Source: Vombatus ursinus (lineage: Eukaryota > Chordata > Mammalia > Diprotodontia > Vombatidae). Taken from it: 64,000 nt of DNA. Where the stretch lies: contig NW_020954562.1 in assembly GCF_900497805.2 (NCBI RefSeq), positions 26,402,318 to 26,466,317 on the forward strand. The letters are read 5' to 3'. The position numbers and the translations under genes were made by a program. Under the pieces are notes generated by a model. The model made no database searches and was not told where the DNA came from. It saw nothing but the letters and a program-made list of their open reading frames with translations. Positions 34,474 through 46,427 of the stretch are shown piece by piece. Each line of letters starts with the position of its first letter. Positions within the stretch are counted from its first letter, which is position 1.

Positions 34474-34629
34474 CAGGCCTACACAACCTACAGCCCATGG
34501 ATAGTAAGTGGTTGTGGGCACGACAAAGGATTTCAGGCCAACCACAACAAATGCAGAGGATTTTTTCCTCTACATTTTTTGAGGGTGGACTGGTACTGTT
34601 TGGTTTGCCACAAGCAGTCCACCAGCCTG
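34474..34629. mobile_element. hAT-like nonautonomous transposon, 156 bp
   Basis: Starts CAGGCCTACAC and ends CCACCAGCCTG, short inverted ends, flanked by the exact 8-bp duplication CTCTAGGG at 34466-34473 and 34630-34637. An 8-bp duplication with CAGG...CCTG ends is the hAT hallmark. The interior is loosely self-complementary around AGAGGATTTTTTCCTCT. Noncoding. Confidence 0.85.
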
Positions 34630-34697
34630 CTCTAGGGGGTTGGAAGCATAGCCACTTCCTCTTCTCACCACCAACTCCTGAGAAGATAACAACCTAA

Positions 34698-34880
34698 GTT
34701 AGGTCTTCTTAACCTTTTTATGTGTCTTGAACCCCTTGGTAATCTGGTGAAACCTATGGAGCCCTTCTCAGAAGAATGTTTTAAAATATTTTTTTTGAAA
34801 AAAAAATTATTGCAAAGGCAACAAAAAATTTTGTAGATTACGATTTTTTTAAATCATGGACTCCAGGTTAAGAACCTTCG
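34698..34880 (-). mobile_element. Fourth GGTTCTTAAC-type MITE copy
   Basis: Begins AGGTCTTCTTAACCTTTTTA and ends CCAGGTTAAGAACCTTCGGC. Inverted ends resemble those of 26722-26905, and the orientation appears reversed (GAGCCCTTCTCAGAAGAATG in the first half). Confidence 0.65.
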
Positions 34881-34974
34881 GCATAAGGCAACTTTTCTGA
34901 AAATGAGAAGTTACTTATGTAACTGACATTTGCCACTGTCACTAGCTGTAGCAGATTTTAAACTTTCACATGAA

Positions 34975-35130
34975 AAGAATCAGAGAATTTCAGAATTTGA
35001 AGGAACCTTAGAGACTGGATCCAACTGATTTCATTTCTCAGATGAAGAAACTGAGGCCTAGATAAGTAAAGTGATTGGCTCATTATCAACCTATTAGTGG
35101 CCAGACTGAGATGCCTAATTATCATATCTT
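34975..35130 (-). repeat. MIR-type SINE
   Basis: TTTCAGAATTTGAAGGAACC, GATGAAGAAACTGAGGCCTA and GTAAAGTGATTGGCTCATTA, the reversed MIR order. Confidence 0.8.
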
Positions 35131-36775
35131 CTTGAAGCCAGTCCTATAGTCACATACAGTCCTATACACATACTACCCATTGAGCTGCTAAGAGACTAAC
35201 ACTAGCTATTCACCATGTGAGGATCCCCATGCCAAGACCACCCCTCTCCTTTTACTTCTCTCTTTTTACTCTTAGGACACATCCTGTTTTCCAGAGCTAA
35301 GGGCCAGCAAGTGAGCTATGCCCTGAGCTTGGCATAACAACAATCCTTTGTACACATTCTTTGGATGAGCTCAGCCACAGCAAAATCCCATAATTGTTCC
35401 ACATCAGCACCAGGTGGTCTCTGAGATTGGACAATCATCCATGGTGCCCATATTATGGTTGTGAAGTCCTGCTATGAATCAAACTTGTTTCATTGTTGCT
35501 GTTACCCCTGATTATCAGGGCAACAGCTCACTGCATAGCCACTAGTATATGTATTGAGATTTGCCCACACTAAAGTGGGTCTCCTACTAGAGGGAGCCCC
35601 AGTACATGTGTCTAGTTTCCGTCCTCCAAAGGAATAAAGAAAGTTTTTTACTTACAATCACTGTTAGCTCTTTGGTTTTAGTTTGTTCTATTTTATTTTT
35701 AGAGTTAACTCTGGTTTTGATAACCTGTGTGAGCTCTCTGGCTTTTTTTTTAAGAGTTAACAGTGGTTACAAAAATCTCTGTGACTCTAGTCTTTTGTTC
35801 TCAGGGTCAACAACCATTAACTTTTTTTTTTTTAAGTTGTTATTTATGAGAGAGATTAACTTTGTTCAGCTTGGTCACAGAGGATAGAACTAGAACTAAT
35901 GTATGAAAGTTGCAAAGAAGCCAATTTACACATAATTTTAGAGCTATCTAACAATGGAAGACATGGCATTGGGAGTTAGTGGTTTCCCTCTAACTGGTCA
36001 TCTGCAAGCAAAGGCTAGATGAGTATTGTCAGATGTCATAGGAGGAATCCTAAATGGTGTTGGAATTCCCTTCCTGCTCCTGATCCCATCATTCATCGTA
36101 TATATCTAAATGTTAATAAAATTTATACCTATTGAACCACCTGTGATTTGCAACAAAGATCTGAAATGTTCAAATCAAAAAGACTTTTTGCCTTTTCTTA
36201 TGTAATGGTTCTTCTCTCCAGCCTTGGGATAAATGCTTTGAGAAGGGACCTAAGTCACTAAAGATTCTTTGAGGTGGATCTTTCCCCAACTCAGGAAAAG
36301 GAGAAGCAAAAGCTGATGAGGTCTTCCACAAGGCAGCTAATCCAAGTCTTAACAGAAACATCATTCCTTTTAAAAGAAACTCAATAGTTTGTTTCCTTAA
36401 ATTTGATCATCCATAAATATGCAGAGTTGATCTCACTTATGTTTCTGTACCACTTGAAAAATAATTCATGTTTGGTGGAAAAAAGTCCACATCTCCAATA
36501 GCCTAGGAAATGTCAATGTATGTCTTTGTGAAAGAGATAGTGCAATGGTGTATATAAAAGACCAGCCTTGTGTAGTCAGGAAATCCTGTTAACCTCATGT
36601 GAGGTTAACATGGTACTCAGAAATATTGCTAGGTTTTGTTGGAATCCCAGCTCTCCTACTTATTTCTTAGTAAAATGGAGAGCAGGTAATTCAGAAGATT
36701 CATGACAGAGCTCAGAGGGATACTCTCAGTTATTGAGCATGACCTATACGAAGATCTAGCAAAGGAGACAGAGAA
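35131..36775. other. Intergenic, mostly unassigned
   Basis: No gene seen. About 35220-35885 has the look of an old mobile-element end (AATAAAGAAAGTTTTTTACT at 35631, then a T/G-rich stretch), but without recognisable ends it cannot be assigned. A plus-strand SINE head may lie at about 36530-36690 (GATAGTGCAATGGTGTATAT). Confidence 0.35.
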
Positions 36776-36780
36776 GAAAT

Positions 36781-36783
<3 letters not shown>

Positions 36784-36835
<52 letters not shown>
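36784..36835 (+). repeat. (GA)n microsatellite
   Basis: A run of about 26 AG dinucleotides, inserted in an older repeat. Confidence 0.97.
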
Positions 36836-36838
<3 letters not shown>

Positions 36839-36839
36839 T

Positions 36840-37440
36840 TATAGAGAAGAGGGTGATCAACAGTGTCAAAGGCTGCAGAGAGTTCAAGATGAAGATTGAG
36901 AAAAAGTTTTTAGATCTGGCAGTTAAGAGGTGGTTAGTAACGTTAGAGCACTCAGTTGGACGATGAGGTCAGAAGTCAGACTGCAGTTAAAAAGTTAGGA
37001 AGGAAGTGAGAGAAAAGGAAATAGAAGCACCTATTACAGACTGCTTTCTCATGGAGTTTGCAACCAAGGGAAAGAAAGATATGGGATGATAGCTAGAGGG
37101 GATGGATGGCTCAAGTGTGTGTGTATGTGTGTCTGTCTGTGTGTGTGTCTGTGTGTGTGTGTGTCTTGAAGATGAGGGTGATGTGGATGTGTCTGTTGGC
37201 AGTAGGAAAATAGACAGTAGACAGGGAGGTTGAAGATGTGAGAAAGTGGGGGTGATGGGGGGGTATGGAATCTGTTGTAGAAAACATGGAATGAAATTCC
37301 TCGTACATGAGTAATTTCTCCTTCGTCAAGGATGATGTGAGATGAGAAAGAGAGAAGAGGGAGACCTTCATGAATGGCCTAAATTTTTCAGTAAAATATG
37401 AGGTAAAGTTCTCAATTGAGAGGATGGGGGAACTCAACTC
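36840..37440 (+). repeat. Ancient LINE-like relic (L2/L3 type)
   Basis: GGTGATCAACAGTGTCAAAG, GCTGCAGAGAGTTCAAGATG and GATGATAGCTAGAGGGGATG resemble a conserved passage of ancient mammalian L2/L3-type LINEs. A TG/TGTC simple repeat interrupts it at 37115-37164. Family assignment is tentative. Confidence 0.45.
37115..37164 (+). repeat. (TG)n microsatellite
   Basis: GTGTGTGTATGTGTGTCTGT and similar units over about 50 bp. Confidence 0.95.
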
Positions 37441-40400
37441 AGAGGGGGGAGCTTTGGGAGGTTTGAGGAAGGATGGAAATGTTTGGCAGAGCTGCTGTGG
37501 TACATAGGATAGTGAGTTAATTAGAGAGATAAAATATAAAAGGGTTACCTTGTAAGAGGGAGAACCCAGCTGAAGTTATTTAGCATAAATTAGTAGTGCA
37601 CCCAGTCCCCATGGTATAATGATTTTCTCAGCTTTGCTTAGCAGTTGTGTGTAGGATTAAAGGTGGGGAGGCGGGGAATAAATAAGTAGGAAATGGTCTC
37701 AAGAGAAAAGGATAGAATAGAGTGCTGAACTGGTGCACCAAAAAGTCAAGATGGGGAAGGAAGAGAATATGGCCAGTGCCTGGTAGAGAAATGAGGGGTT
37801 GAGAGACTGGAAGTCATGGTTTCAAAGCAAAGACTGGAACCCACATCTTCCTGGCACTGAGGTCAATTCATTATCCATTACTTCACACTATCTTTCATAC
37901 ATTAAAAAATTAACACAAAAATCAAAGTTAACCAAGTATAAGATAAATATGAAATTTTAAAATAAATATATCTTATCTATTAATAGTATAAATCTTTTGC
38001 TCTTGCTAAAACATTGTTTATTATAATTATTAGTAAATGACACTTATTAACAATTATTAATATTTTGTGAAAACATTTTGATTCAACATGCTTTGTTATT
38101 TTGGGATAATCTTAACTTCACAGTTTGTGATACATCCTCTTGAAGAGCTATTCTAAATTCAGTTTATTCCAATACTTGATTTTAATGGCTCTCCTAGCTG
38201 AAGAAGATATCTCACAAAGATCCATACATTCAAATGGAATACATGTATCACTGAACACTTACTTTTCAATTCCATCCACCAAATATGGAAGATTTTTTTT
38301 ATATATTTGGTGAGCAAACTGCCATCTTCTATGAAGTCAATCAAGGTTGCAAACTATTCAGAAAGTGTTGTATCTTTTATATTTTTAACAAATGGCCTCA
38401 AAACTCACTGAGGCTCCTCATTTGAAAGATTTTTAAGCAAGTTATAGAAATCATATTTTCAAGTTTTAAAAGCATTCAGGTAGGAAAATTTTTCACAAAT
38501 GATACTCTACCATCACTGTCTTTGATGTAGTACCACAGACATTCCCCGGAAGGTTGTTAGGAGGTAGCACAGGGGTAGACTGAGGGGCCCTCACCTGCTC
38601 ATTCTCCTTTGGCCTATGGGTGTGGAGGGGTAGGGGAATAGGAAAAGGGATTACTCTTCATGCCCCGTATGATGTGGTGTGGGTTTTTGTCCCCCCGACC
38701 TATGACAGTTTGGGGGAGGGGGGAGGGGAATGGGGGAAGGTTGTTCAAGACATATTACTTCTTAATTAATGCCTCCCTCCCACACACCCTTCTTAGTGAG
38801 TACATTCTACCAGCCATCCCTGCCCCATTCCCCATCCCCATCTTGCATACACTAAGGCATTTGGGCATATGACACACCAGAGGAACTCTTGAACTCCTTC
38901 TAAGCCTCCCTTCTCATTGATCCCTGTTCCCTTTACAATAGCCAAAGGAAGGACCCAAACTGGCCTAATGCCTTGGACATGAAGGATGGGAAGAACTACC
39001 CCCAGCAAGACACGAATAAGTGAAGAAGTAAGATGTCATACCTTTAAGAGTGCTTGTTTGCTTGGTTGTTTATTCCTTAAGATACTGAGATGGTAGGGAA
39101 CATGGTAGTAAATTCCCATGGCCCCATTCTGACTCATACCTTCCACAGCAAACTTTCTCATCACAGCCCTTTGATTTCTTAGCCCTGTCTAAGGGCTCTC
39201 GATGCGAATGGCCTTTGGGTGGGAGCTGGACATGTTCCAAATCTGCAGGAAACACCTTCTGTGCTGTGTGTCCTTCTATGTGTTATCTGTTCCCTGGTGC
39301 CCATGGCTAGATGGATGGAGTAAATGTAGGAGAGTAGGAGTCCTGCTCAATTGGGGGGCAAGGGATGAGAAGTCTCCCATGTGTCATAGGGAGTCCTGGA
39401 GGTAGCCGTTGTCCTGGGAGTGTGCATACTGGAGCTGCCAGGATCAGTATAGAGTCTCTGTAGTTCTTCTAGGACCCACATGCTCTCCTGAAGAGCTATT
39501 TCCAGGCAGACTTATGAAATGTAGAAGACTGAACAGTATTCTACCCAGGGGTATGCCAGTAAATGTTTTACAATCACCTCTCAGAGGGGGCAGAATGTAA
39601 GAATGACATGCTTTTAAGTTTAATTGCATTATTAACATTTCCCTCATCACTTTCTTAAGTCTGGGACATCAACAAAACATTAAATACTCTCCTGATTTGT
39701 CAATTTCTGAGATGTAAATGCTCACATGGAAAACTTAATCAACTCACCTGAGCCTGTGAGCTGACTCCAGCACACCCCTGGCACCTATCATTCTCTCCTT
39801 TCTTAGCAGCCCCTTCCTCTACAAAGCAGGCAATTTCCCCCCTTCTCTTGCACTGAACAATTGTGTCCCACCCAATTATGGCACCAGTGGATAGTGGCCC
39901 AACCCTGAATTTCTTTTGGAGCATCGAGGCTGCTTGCATAAATAGCTTCCTGATTTGCACAGGATGGTAATGAGTAGATGACTCTGGAGAAAACAAAGCT
40001 GATGCAAAAAATCAATAACAAACCAGAAGATAAAAAGCTAATCAACAGAAAGGACAAAGAGACTTGAGGGAAAAAGCCTACCCAACATCCAACTCAAAAG
40101 CTAGAGCCAAGCTGAAAAATTATTAAGACTCAAGACAAGTTCAAGGGTAAAAGAAGTCAAGGAGAAACAGAGAAGTGAGGAGCAGGCTGACACCTACAGG
40201 TCAGTTTTTAGGAACTCAACCCTTCTTTCATGGTGTGTATCATTTAACGACCAGGCTTGCATATTCCAGCCACATTTCCTTCAGTTCATTAAAGGGACAA
40301 CGGTGCCAAGTATTAGGACACATGCAACACCTTTCCCAACATCCATCTATTGGTTCATTGAATTTAATTAAAACTGAATTGTGTATCTATTTAACGAATT

Positions 40401-40955
40401 CTCCAAAAACCCTGTTTCAATACAGAAAGCAAGAGTTCCTTCTAAAGGCTGAGCCCCTGGCCACTCTAGGATCAGCTCAATGCCCTCTCTGGGAACATAA
40501 CCAGGTCTACAAAACAGCATATTTGACTATCATGAGACAACTATACCAACTGAGAAATTGGTCTATTACAGTGATAGAGACGATAGAGACGAGGAGTCCA
40601 GGAAGGATGCAACCAACAAAAATGCCAAGAAAGTTTCCTATATGGCCTGGCTAATACTCCTCTTAAGCAGCAGAGGGACAACCAAAGGACCTTAGTCAGA
40701 TGTGGTTTTGGATTTGACAGTGAGGGCAGAATTGGGAACCTTAAATCAGGAGAGATTCTACTTTCAGCTCTACAGGTCAAAGTCCAAGAAGTGTCCACAG
40801 TCTCAATGATTTTGGCCCTTTCTGGACTTAGTGCTGGGTCTATGCGAGAAACCTATGACTCCTCAGGGACTGAAGGAAGGTTCTATTCCAGCTGTTTTCT
40901 AGCACCTTCATTTGTCTACATATACCCCCAAATCAGGCCCCTAGACCAAAGAAAG
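37441..40955. other. Intergenic, no gene recognised
   Basis: Contains moderate open frames, for example 40175-40654 (159 codons) and 39739-39996, but none has recognisable domains. A G-rich run lies at 38712-38736. No interspersed repeat was recognised with confidence. Confidence 0.4.
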
Positions 40956-40959
40956 GGGC

Positions 40960-41162
40960 AATAGGATGGGATGGGGAGCCTGCGGCCTCAAGGCCACATG
41001 TGGTCCTCTGGGTCTCAAGTGCAGCCCTTTGACTGAATCCAAACTTCACAGAACAAATCCCCTTAATAAAATGATTTGTTCTATAAATCTTGGACTCAGT
41101 CAAAAGGCCGAACCCAAGGACCTAGAAGGCCACATGTGGCCTCGAGGCTGGGTATAGCCCCG
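40960..41162. mobile_element. Palindromic hAT-like MITE (OposCharlie1-like?)
   Basis: About 200 bp that is near-palindromic over its whole length. GCGGCCTCAAGGCCACATGT near the left end pairs with GGCCACATGTGGCCTCGAGG at the right; CCTTTGACTGAATCC pairs with GGACTCAGTCAAAAGG; AGAACAAATCCCC pairs with ATGATTTGTTCT at the centre. It resembles hAT nonautonomous elements of marsupials, perhaps OposCharlie1. The target duplication was not found, so family naming is tentative. Confidence 0.7.
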
Positions 41163-42285
41163 GATTAGGAGTCAGAGGACCTGGATTTGATTTCTGTTTG
41201 AACCCAGAGACTGCTTAATTTTGATCATTGTATCCACATATTACTTGGCATGTATTAGGTGATAAGTGATTGTTAAATTTAATTAGAAGCCTCACTTATT
41301 TTGTTGTTGTTTCTTTAGGAAAAGTCCTTCTTACAAAAAGGCAGCCACAAAATACAAAGACCTCCACAACAATTACTTGTCTTCAATGCTCTTAGGCATT
41401 CTACCTTCCCTTTGTGATGGTGGGCAAGCAAACTAACTTCTATGGACCTAAGTCGTAAATGGCCTCTCAGGTCCTTCCCAGCTCTAAATCAATGATCCGA
41501 TGAACAAGGAAAGGAGAGAAGATGGAGTTCAACCCACTATAGATAAAATGGGATGGAGAAAGAAGAGCAATTGTTTGGTTCCCATCCCCTTCCCCTCTCC
41601 ACAATAAGGATGAAGATGGAAAAAAAAAAGAGGGAGGGAGAAGGTTAAAAGGCAGAGTTGGCAAAGAAAGGAACCAAAACAACCAGCATAGTTATACATG
41701 AGCAGTGTAATAGGCAATGAATCTCTAGATTCTGAGAAGACCTCATAAATCCTAGGCAAGAAAGCAAGCAATCCTGAATCTCATTTAAAAACCATCCTTG
41801 AACTCTTGTCTTTCAGTAATGCTACATTGCTGCTATATTTTCAATAACTGCAGAATAATCTGAGAAGTACATTAAATTGATCCTTTGAAAACATAAACAA
41901 GTAAACTTTTAAATAGGATGTCTTTAGACCATGACATATAAAATGTAGACATCTCTTTTCATACTTGGCACTGAGTACTTAGCAGAACATGAATATTAAA
42001 AGACCTTCTTCGGTTTGAGGCACAAAGGTACCAGAGGAAAATCTACACAGGATCTATAAAGCCTACAAAAAATTCATTAATTAGTAGATAAAGATAATAT
42101 CCCCTGAGAACTCCTCTCTTTGAGGACTTCAGAGTATAAAGCATACATAATCCATAGATTATAGTTTGTGACAGCAGAATGCTGATCAGCTCAAATTTCA
42201 AGTGATCCATGAGCTTGTGACCATTACAGGAATTTATCATTGTTATTGTTATTGTTGTTTTGCAAGTGCTTTTGTTGTTAGACTC
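41163..42285. other. Intergenic, no gene seen
   Basis: A SINE-like tRNA-type piece may follow at 41165-41290 (GGAGTCAGAGGACCTGGATT). A short tail-like phrase TCCCAGCTCTAAATCAATGA sits at 41477. Otherwise unassigned. Confidence 0.4.
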
Positions 42286-42289
42286 ATCA

Positions 42290-42680
42290 TACTAAAGAAT
42301 ATTTGAGCCCAAAAGGATATTAGAGATTTTCTAGTTCAACCCATTTATTTTCCAATTGAGGAAACAGGACCACAAACAGGAAGTGACTTGCCCAAGGTCC
42401 TACAGAGTTCTAAGATTTGAACCCTCCTGTTTATTTTCACATCATATATTCTTTAGGCCATGCCTCTCTGCCTCCCTTAGGAAAAGCTATTAGAGTTTAG
42501 GGATGGCTCAGAACCTGGAACGCAGCATTCCTATGAACAATGAAGGGAGGATTTCCAGCTCAATTCAACAAACTTTTTTAAAGTATCCTTTATGTGCCTA
42601 GTACTGTGTGGATACGGTGACCAAAACTGAGAAGTCCCTGCCCCTGAGGAGTTCACAGTCTTATATAGCTTCTCTGGGCA
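42290..42680 (-). repeat. MIR-type SINE followed by L2 fragment
   Basis: 42290-42470 has ATTGAGGAAACAGGACCACA and AAGTGACTTGCCCAAGGTCC (reversed MIR). 42545-42680 has TTTATGTGCCTAGTACTGTG and CCCCTGAGGAGTTCACAGTC (reversed L2 3' end). Confidence 0.75.
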
Positions 42681-43810
42681 GGAAACACAGAATGGATGAT
42701 ACTGGGATAAATCCAACACCTACTGGCTGGTAAATTGAAAGCTCAGGACTTCACATAGAGCGGACAGAAGGAGCTCTCTAAAGGTACAGAGAAACATAAC
42801 AAAGACTGATGTGGTGCTATACTAGAAGCTAAAAAGATCAGTAGGAGTTAACTGATGAACTTGGAAATCAGTAATCTAGAATGAGATAGCAGAAACTTAA
42901 GATTTCATGACTCTTAAAGGCAAAGGTTGTAACCTGCATCAGGGCCATGAACTCATACATACAGTCTCTGTGGATGAAATGTGGAAGGAACATTTATTGT
43001 ATATGTAGGACTTCGTCTCACCCTGAACACCGTGTTATTATCATAGAGAATAGTACAGCAGAGAGCTAGGCTCATAGAAAGCACTAAATAAATACTTGAT
43101 TGAGGGATTATATATAATATATATATATATATATAATTTTAGGCAGAATAAAGTAAAATTTACATCTCATACCCTAACTCTGGTAAAGGATTCATGAGAA
43201 GATTCAGTTACGCACCCAAGAACTAGTCAATGGTTCTAGTAATTGTTGATAGATAATGGTGGGAGTCTCCTCCATGATCAGAGCCAGGGTGAGGTGAGTG
43301 GAACTTTGCCCTAGTATACTGAAGTAGGAGGGTGCTGATAGCACTTTCAGTTCTTTAATGATATAGAAACAAAAGAATTTAATACTTAGAAAGAAAAATC
43401 AGTGAAAACAGGAAGATACCAGATGGTGGGTTGCGATGAACTCATCTCCTGCCCAGCCCTGCTCCTTCCACTCCCCACATTTTGATACAATGACCTTCTT
43501 AGGAGTAGTTTTATGCTACTGTCCCAGTATCCTTAAGCTCCTCCACAGGCTAGGGCCCCTTCTCCTTGCCCTTATCTCCACACCATACTTGTACCAAGCA
43601 TTTGTAGTACTTGAGGCAGGTACAAAAATTCCTAGTTCCTAGTTATGCCCCCTATGCCATCATTTCACTAACATACACAGAAGAAGATATGAGCTGCCTA
43701 GACCGGAAAAATGTTTATTGCTTGCAAAGGATTCTCCCCAGTTGAGTTCTCATCTGTCAGGAGTCTGGTTATATAATGGTAACTGACATTTATTTAGTGC
43801 TTTAAGGTCT

Positions 43811-44030
43811 TGAATCAAGGCAACTGTGTACTGGATAGAGAAATGGCCTCAGAATAAGAGCTGACTTTAAAAACTGTTTCCAGTACATGTTGAACTGTGA
43901 GACTCTGGGCAAGTCACTTAATCTCTCAATGCCCCAGGTATGAGTTGTAGAGAAAATGCCAGTCCATTTATATTGGTAGAGAACCAATGAAATCACAGGT
44001 CTTATAACCCCTGCCCCCCCACAAAAAAAA
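43811..44030 (+). repeat. tRNA-derived SINE nested in older SINE
   Basis: AAGGCAACTGTGTACTGGAT (tRNA-like head), then TGTGAGACTCTGGGCAAGTC and ACTTAATCTCTCAATGCCCC, ending in an A-rich tail at 44022-44030. Plus orientation, diverged. Confidence 0.65.
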
Positions 44031-44101
44031 AGTGTTTTCAAAGCACTTCACCTCATTCAATGCTGACAACAACCAGGAAACTGACAAAGTGATAAGTGAT
44101 T

Positions 44102-44210
44102 TATGTATAACTTACATAATATATAATTTATATAGTATTTATTATATTGCTGTCATATGACAGCAATATAATAAATACTATATAAATATACTATATAATT
44201 TACTTGTACT
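44102..44210. repeat. AT-rich palindromic insert with 62-bp perfect core
   Basis: 44126-44187 is a perfect inverted repeat without spacer, centred on TGTCATATGACA (31-bp arms). Less perfect arms extend outward. ATAAGTGAT/CT flanks it on both sides (44092-44101, 44211-44220), suggesting a target-site duplication. Confidence 0.75.
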
Positions 44211-44274
44211 ATAAGTGACTTACTAATTTTTCTGGCTCCCAATCCAGGGCTCTCTACCACACTGCATTTCAATC

Positions 44275-45480
44275 TACTAATGAACTGATCTGGCTTCTCC
44301 TAGTCTTAGTTTCCAGGTCTTTTTCTTAGCTACCAGCTAGGATAAGGGCTGCCATGAAAGTTTCCTAAGCTAAAGAGTTTTAAACCATTCCCTTCCTTAA
44401 TTTAGCTCTCACTTCTGATTGCTTTCTATTTTATAGAAAGCAGGTTACAATTTATCCTGTCCACTTTCAATGATATACCAAGCTACAGAATACTCATTCA
44501 TTGTGGAATATGGGCTGTCTTGTTAATCTTTGTAATTATATTGCCTCACATTTTAAATAAGTTTTCACTGATGTCACATTTTTTCACATAATCATAATTT
44601 CTTTTAGTAACCCTCCCCCTTTCCTTCCCAGAGAGCTTTTCCATATAATAAACAGTATTTTTAAAGACAGAAAAAGAAGAGCAAAACAAAATCATTATAT
44701 AAAAATAAATATATCAAATCTATCAAAATCTATCAAATGTATCAAAATACAAAGTAAGCCCAAATATTGATATATATTAAAAATATCTGAAAATATGAAT
44801 ACTTCACAACATGTATGGCCATCCAACCTCTGCAAAGGGGTGCCTTGTCTTCTTTTGAATGATTCTTTTAAAAAATAATTTTGCAATATTCACTTATAAT
44901 TTTTGTGACTATTCTTTCTGTGTACATTGTTGTAGTCATTGTGTATATTGTTTTCTTAGGTCTACTCATTGCAATCTGCAAAGGGGATGTGGGATGTCAT
45001 CTCATATCTCTCTTCTTTCAAGCCATACTTGTTCTTTATAATTTTGCAACATTTACTTATGATTTCGTTGGTGAATGTTATTTCTGTTTACATTGTAGTC
45101 ATTGTGGATATTGTTTTCTTGACTCTGCTTACTTCATTCCAAAACAGTTCATGTAAATCTTCCCATGCTTCTCTGCGTTTATCATATTTGTCATTTGTTA
45201 GTTACAGCAAAGTAATATTCCATTACATTCCTGCACCACAATTTATTTAACCAATTAATGTATTGCCTCACATTTATAGGGTACTGCCTTAAGAACAAAC
45301 TTTTGAGATAGATAGTATTGCATTCTAATTGAATATATAGGTAGACTGAGGCCTTTTTTTCCCCCGGAACTGTAATTTCATCCATTTAGGGAGCTCTCAG
45401 GTAAGAAAACCCTCCAGATTGGTAACTTTTGTAATTTTAGAGTTGGCAGGGTCATTAAGAGATTAAGTACCTCTTGAGAG
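44275..45480. other. Intergenic, internal partial repeats
   Basis: No gene. Two loosely similar stretches, about 44885-44985 and 45035-45135, share TATAATTTTTGTGACTATTC-like and CATTGTTGTAGTCATTGTG / CATTGTAGTCATTGTGGATA phrases and TTGTTTTCTT. This looks like a tandem or dispersed duplication of a repeat that I cannot name. Confidence 0.45.
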
Positions 45481-45484
45481 ACAT

Positions 45485-45725
45485 TGTTGTTTGTTGTTCA
45501 TCCTTCCTTCTTGAAGAGAACCAATGACATTAGGAGGGTGATGTCTTGACTTGCAAGTGAATTGGATTTAAGTGAGGCAGGGCTGTGCAGATTCATCAGC
45601 CTCACTCTCTCCTCCAGAGTCATTGAAGTTCAGTGGTCAAGACAACTGGTGAGAGACATACAGACAGGATGTGTCAAAGGTAAACCTGAACCCAGGTGTA
45701 CCTGATTCCAAAGCGCTCACTTTTC
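45485..45725 (+). mobile_element. Marsupial SINE-like repeat, family not named
   Basis: GTTGTTCATCCTTCCTTCTT, GAAGAGAACCAATGACATTA, TGCAAGTGAATTGGATTTAA and GTGAGGCAGGGCTGTGCAG form a phrase set I associate with a high-copy marsupial repeat. Non-coding, lightly diverged. Confidence 0.6.
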
Positions 45726-45984
45726 GTTCAAACTGAGGAATATAAAAGTGAAATGACACTTAGTAGCTAAATAACCTTAGGAAAGGTTGGGGTTTAGAGC
45801 TGGAAAGGAATTAGAGATTTTTCTCATAGCAACCTTATTTTGCAAAGGTGGATAGGTCTAGAGAGATTAATTGGCCGACCTAAGTTATTTAGTAAAGTAG
45901 TAGTAAATAGGTAAACCAAGGTTTGAGAGATATCATGGAGCAGTCAATAGAGTGATGGAGTATTGAAGAGTTGGATTCAAATCA

Positions 45985-46427
45985 TATCTTGGATATTTAT
46001 TAGCTGAGCAACCTTGGGAAAGTTACTTAACCTTCTGGGCTTCTGTGTTTCTTCATCCTTAAAATAATGGGATTAGACTTAATGATCTCTAATTGCCCTT
46101 GAAGGCAGCTTGGGAGAAGGAGGGCCCAGTGTATAGAGTTCTGAACTTGTATTCAGGAAGATCTAAGTTTAAAAATAGCCTCAGAAACATACTGTGTGAC
46201 CCTGGGCAACTCACTTAACTTCCTCTTTGTCTGCATCAGTTTCCTCGCCTGTAAAATAGGGATAATAATAGAACCTACTTCCCAGGGTTTTTATAAGGAT
46301 CAAATGAAATAATATTTGTAAAGCACTTGGCACAATATCTGACACATAATAGGTTCTTAATAAATGCTTGTTTCCTCCTTCCTTCCTTCTTTCTTTCCTT
46401 TCTTCCTTCCTTCTTTCCTTCCTTCTA
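45985..46427 (+). repeat. Two CORE-SINEs with trailing (TTCC)n
   Basis: 45985-46110 is a MIR-type piece. 46110-46375 is nearly full length: tRNA-like head, CCTGGGCAACTCACTTAACT, TCAGTTTCCTCGCCTGTAAA, core TTTTTATAAGGATCAAATGA and an L2-like end TTCTTAATAAATGCTTGTTT. A CCTT/TTCC microsatellite at 46371-46427 grows from its 3' end. Confidence 0.85.

Larger units (their letters stand above)
43780..44270 (-). repeat. Old MIR-type SINE split by two insertions
   Basis: Minus-strand MIR phrases run ATTTATTTAGTGCTTTAAGG, then after a gap CAAAGCACTTCACCTCATTC, then ATAAGTGACTTAC after a second gap. The gaps are filled by a plus-strand SINE (43811-44030) and a palindromic AT-rich insert (44102-44210). 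Confidence 0.6.

Noticed and set aside
35220-35885. Possible solitary LTR-type fossil
   Set aside because: Only an AATAAA followed by T/G-rich sequence was seen; no terminal repeats or target duplication could be defined.
38100-38530. Possible DNA-transposase relic on the minus strand
   Set aside because: Short open frame only; no catalytic or dimerisation motif could be matched with confidence.
40175-40654. 159-codon open frame
   Set aside because: No domain, motif or family likeness seen; its length is possible by chance in 64 kb.
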